This document shows, one piece after another, positions 5,833 to 6,426 of a DNA stretch of 6,426 bases. The notes beneath the pieces are model-generated. The model was not told where the DNA came from. It ran no database searches and worked only from the letters and a program-made list of their open reading frames with translations. Position 1 is the first letter of the stretch; each line of letters opens with the position of its first letter. This DNA comes from an uncultured archaeon (GTDB lineage: Archaea; Thermoproteota; CALKCG01; B24): positions 1 to 6,426 of the forward strand of contig CALKCG010000133.1 in assembly GCA_938082915.1 (NCBI GenBank). Direction: 5' to 3'. A program made the translations under genes and the position numbers.

Positions 5833-5847
5833 TATAACGTCGTTATA
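5833..5847 (-). promoter_or_regulatory. Perfect palindromic operator site upstream of the cysteine synthase TATA
   Basis: TATAACG-T-CGTTATA has fully symmetric 7-bp arms and is the best copy of the shared motif in the window. It lies directly upstream of the likely TATA region, so with the site at 5775-5789 it brackets the core promoter. The centres of the two sites are 58 bp apart. Confidence 0.6.
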
Positions 5848-5943
5848 GTGACGGAAACCCACTACTCTCATAATTGGTAGTAATGGAGATTTTACGAAAT
5901 TTTAAAACCTTATGCAGAGCTCAGGGAAATATCGTCTGAGAAG
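5848..5943. other. Intergenic stretch, nothing recognised
   Basis: Between the perfect palindrome and the end of the small Cys/His-rich frame I find no convincing gene or RNA. Two weak inverted repeats occur: ACTAC/GTAGT at about 5862-5882 and CTCAG/CTGAG at about 5921-5940. The second lies just after the small gene's stop on the minus strand and is followed by a short T-run, so it could be a weak terminator. Confidence 0.3.
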
Positions 5944-6066
5944 TTAACCATGAGCTGACCCATTTCTTACGACATGCTTCAGAACGCATAAAAGCTTATT
6001 TACGCAACACGTCTTATGCGTATACAGCTTATCTCTAACCAGACGGCCGCAAATCATACAACGCAA
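5944..6066 (-). CDS. Candidate 40-residue Cys/His-rich (zinc-binding?) protein
   Basis: A short frame starting at TTG 6066. It has five cysteines and well-spaced histidines: RCMICGRLV (Cys3, Cys6), THKTCC (His17, Cys20, Cys21), LLCVLKH (Cys27, His31). The layout, CxxCG followed by HxxCC, looks like a small zinc-binding or thiol protein and would be unusual in random non-coding DNA. The start is supported by GGAG at 6074-6077, seven bases before the TTG, and by TTATACTT at 6111-6118 as a TATA element giving a leader of about 20 bases. An internal ATG at 6057 would remove Cys3. The gene is divergent from thi4, with the two promoters side by side. I do not recognise a named family, and the evidence is pattern and signals only. 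Confidence 0.45.
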   Translation of the reverse strand: MRCMICGRLVRDKLYTHKTCCVNKLLCVLKHVVRNGSAHG

Positions 6067-6072
6067 ATGCGT
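5984..6072. repeat. Cluster of ACGCA/TGCGT inverted elements
   Basis: Five copies of ACGCA or its complement lie within 90 bp: 5984-5988, 6002-6006, 6017-6021, 6061-6065 and 6068-6072. They form an 8-bp inverted repeat (ACGCATAA at 5984-5991 with TTATGCGT at 6014-6021) and a tight palindrome, AACGCA-AA-TGCGTT, at 6060-6073 that covers the small gene's TTG start. They could be operators, RNA hairpins, or a by-product of the coding sequence. Confidence 0.4.
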
Positions 6073-6110
6073 TCTCCAAATAGCTATTCTAAGACGCTCT
6101 TAAATTGGTC

Positions 6111-6133
6111 AAGTATAAGGTTAAGTATAAATA
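6111..6133 (+). promoter_or_regulatory. thi4 promoter with duplicated AAGTATAA
   Basis: TATAAATA at 6126-6133 is centred about 32 bp before the thi4 ATG, predicting a very short leader. AAGTATAA occurs twice, at 6111-6118 and 6123-6130, 12 bp apart. The downstream copy overlaps the thi4 TATA box, and the upstream copy, read on the other strand, may serve the divergent small gene. Confidence 0.55.
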
Positions 6134-6161
6134 CAAGCTTAACGCTGTAGTATTAACCAGC

Positions 6162-6426
6162 ATGACCATAGATGAATCTATTATAACTAAAGCCATAGTT
6201 AAAGCGGCAGCCGACAAGTTTTCCAAATTGGCTGAGGTGGATGTCATAGTTGTAGGTGCTGGACCCGCGGGTCTCACAGCTGCGACCTACTTAGCCAAAA
6301 GCGGTTTAAGCACACTTATCATAGAGAGAAAACTGTCTTTCGGAGGGGGGATAGGCGGTGGAGGGATGCAATTTCCAGCAGTACTTGTGCAGAAACCCGC
6401 CGATAGCATACTTAAAGAGTTTAACT
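6162..6426 (+). CDS. thi4: Thi4-family thiamine thiazole synthase, N-terminal part (cut by window end)
   Basis: The first 88 residues of a Thi4-family protein. These FAD/NAD-binding enzymes make the adenylated thiazole precursor of thiamine from NAD, glycine and sulfur; archaeal forms usually use free sulfide with iron catalytically, and some archaeal relatives act as ribose-1,5-bisphosphate isomerases. Seen here: ITKAIV near the start, EVDVIVVGAGPAGLTAA (25-41) as the dinucleotide-binding GxGxxG fold, IIERK (53-57) as the acidic end of the second strand, and the family signature LSFGGGIGGGGM (58-69). The residue that separates suicidal (Cys) from catalytic (His) Thi4 lies beyond the window. 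The ATG at 6162 fits the TATA box spacing. The gene continues past 6426. A role in sulfur use fits the neighbours, but its promoter lacks a convincing copy of the shared palindrome. Confidence 0.88.
   Translation, partial: MTIDESIITKAIVKAAADKFSKLAEVDVIVVGAGPAGLTAATYLAKSGLSTLIIERKLSFGGGIGGGGMQFPAVLVQKPADSILKEFN

Noticed and set aside
5930..5985. Possible C/D box small RNA (CTGA and ATGA elements close together)
   Set aside because: No proper RUGAUGA C box and no correctly spaced C-D'-C'-D set; CTGA tetramers alone are common.
6138..6152. CTTAACG-C-TGTAGTA upstream of thi4 as a sixth operator copy
   Set aside because: It matches only about 9 of 14 arm positions and is poorly symmetric; in AT-rich DNA this is expected by chance, so thi4 is not counted in the regulon.
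5848..6161. TPP riboswitch or other structured leader before thi4
   Set aside because: The TATA box lies only about 32 bp before the thi4 ATG, leaving no room for a riboswitch in the mRNA leader.
6089..6277. Minus-strand open frame of 62 codons over the thi4 start
   Set aside because: It is antisense to the conserved Thi4 nucleotide-binding fold and has no motif.

Overview
The window looks like archaeal chromosome. Genes are close-packed, several start codons lie about 20-30 bp downstream of an AT-rich TATA element with almost no leader, and the gene content (DUF39/HcyBio homocysteine synthesis pair, COG2522-like HTH regulator, Thi4, methanogen-type CobW GTPase) is archaeal. A TACK/Thermoproteota lineage, perhaps one related to methyl-reducing methanogens, is a reasonable guess, but nothing here fixes the taxon.

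Layout. (1) 1-602, minus: a CobW-type GTPase whose reading frame breaks just before the NKxD motif; the missing motif continues in another frame to the window edge. (2) 710-2380, plus: a two-gene unit encoding a LarE-like sulfur transferase (PP-loop) and an FdhD sulfurtransferase. (3) 2457-4039, plus: a two-gene unit for homocysteine synthesis, DUF39/HcyBio followed by a NIL-domain 2[4Fe-4S] ferredoxin. (4) 4055-4390, minus: a small HTH regulator with a CxxC near its C-terminus. (5) 4449-5777, minus: a cysteine-synthase-like PLP enzyme fused to an N-terminal domain resembling a degenerate ParB/SerK fold. (6) 5778-6161: a long intergenic region that probably hides a 40-residue Cys/His-rich protein (5944-6066, minus). 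(7) 6162-6426, plus: the start of a Thi4 thiazole synthase, cut by the window end.

What ties it together. Most genes handle sulfur: cysteine synthesis, homocysteine synthesis, sulfur transfer to cofactors (LarE, FdhD) and thiazole sulfur (Thi4). Four promoters, those of larE-fdhD, the homocysteine operon, the HTH gene itself and the cysteine synthase, carry the same 15-bp palindrome, TATAAC-N3-GTTATA (five sites, two at the cysteine synthase). The homocysteine and larE sites are identical on opposite strands apart from the central base. The sites overlap or sit just beside the TATA boxes and start codons, as repressor operators do. I infer a local, probably undescribed sulfur regulon run by the small HTH protein, which seems to regulate itself. 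The operator pattern is visible in the sequence; the assignment of regulator and signal is inference.
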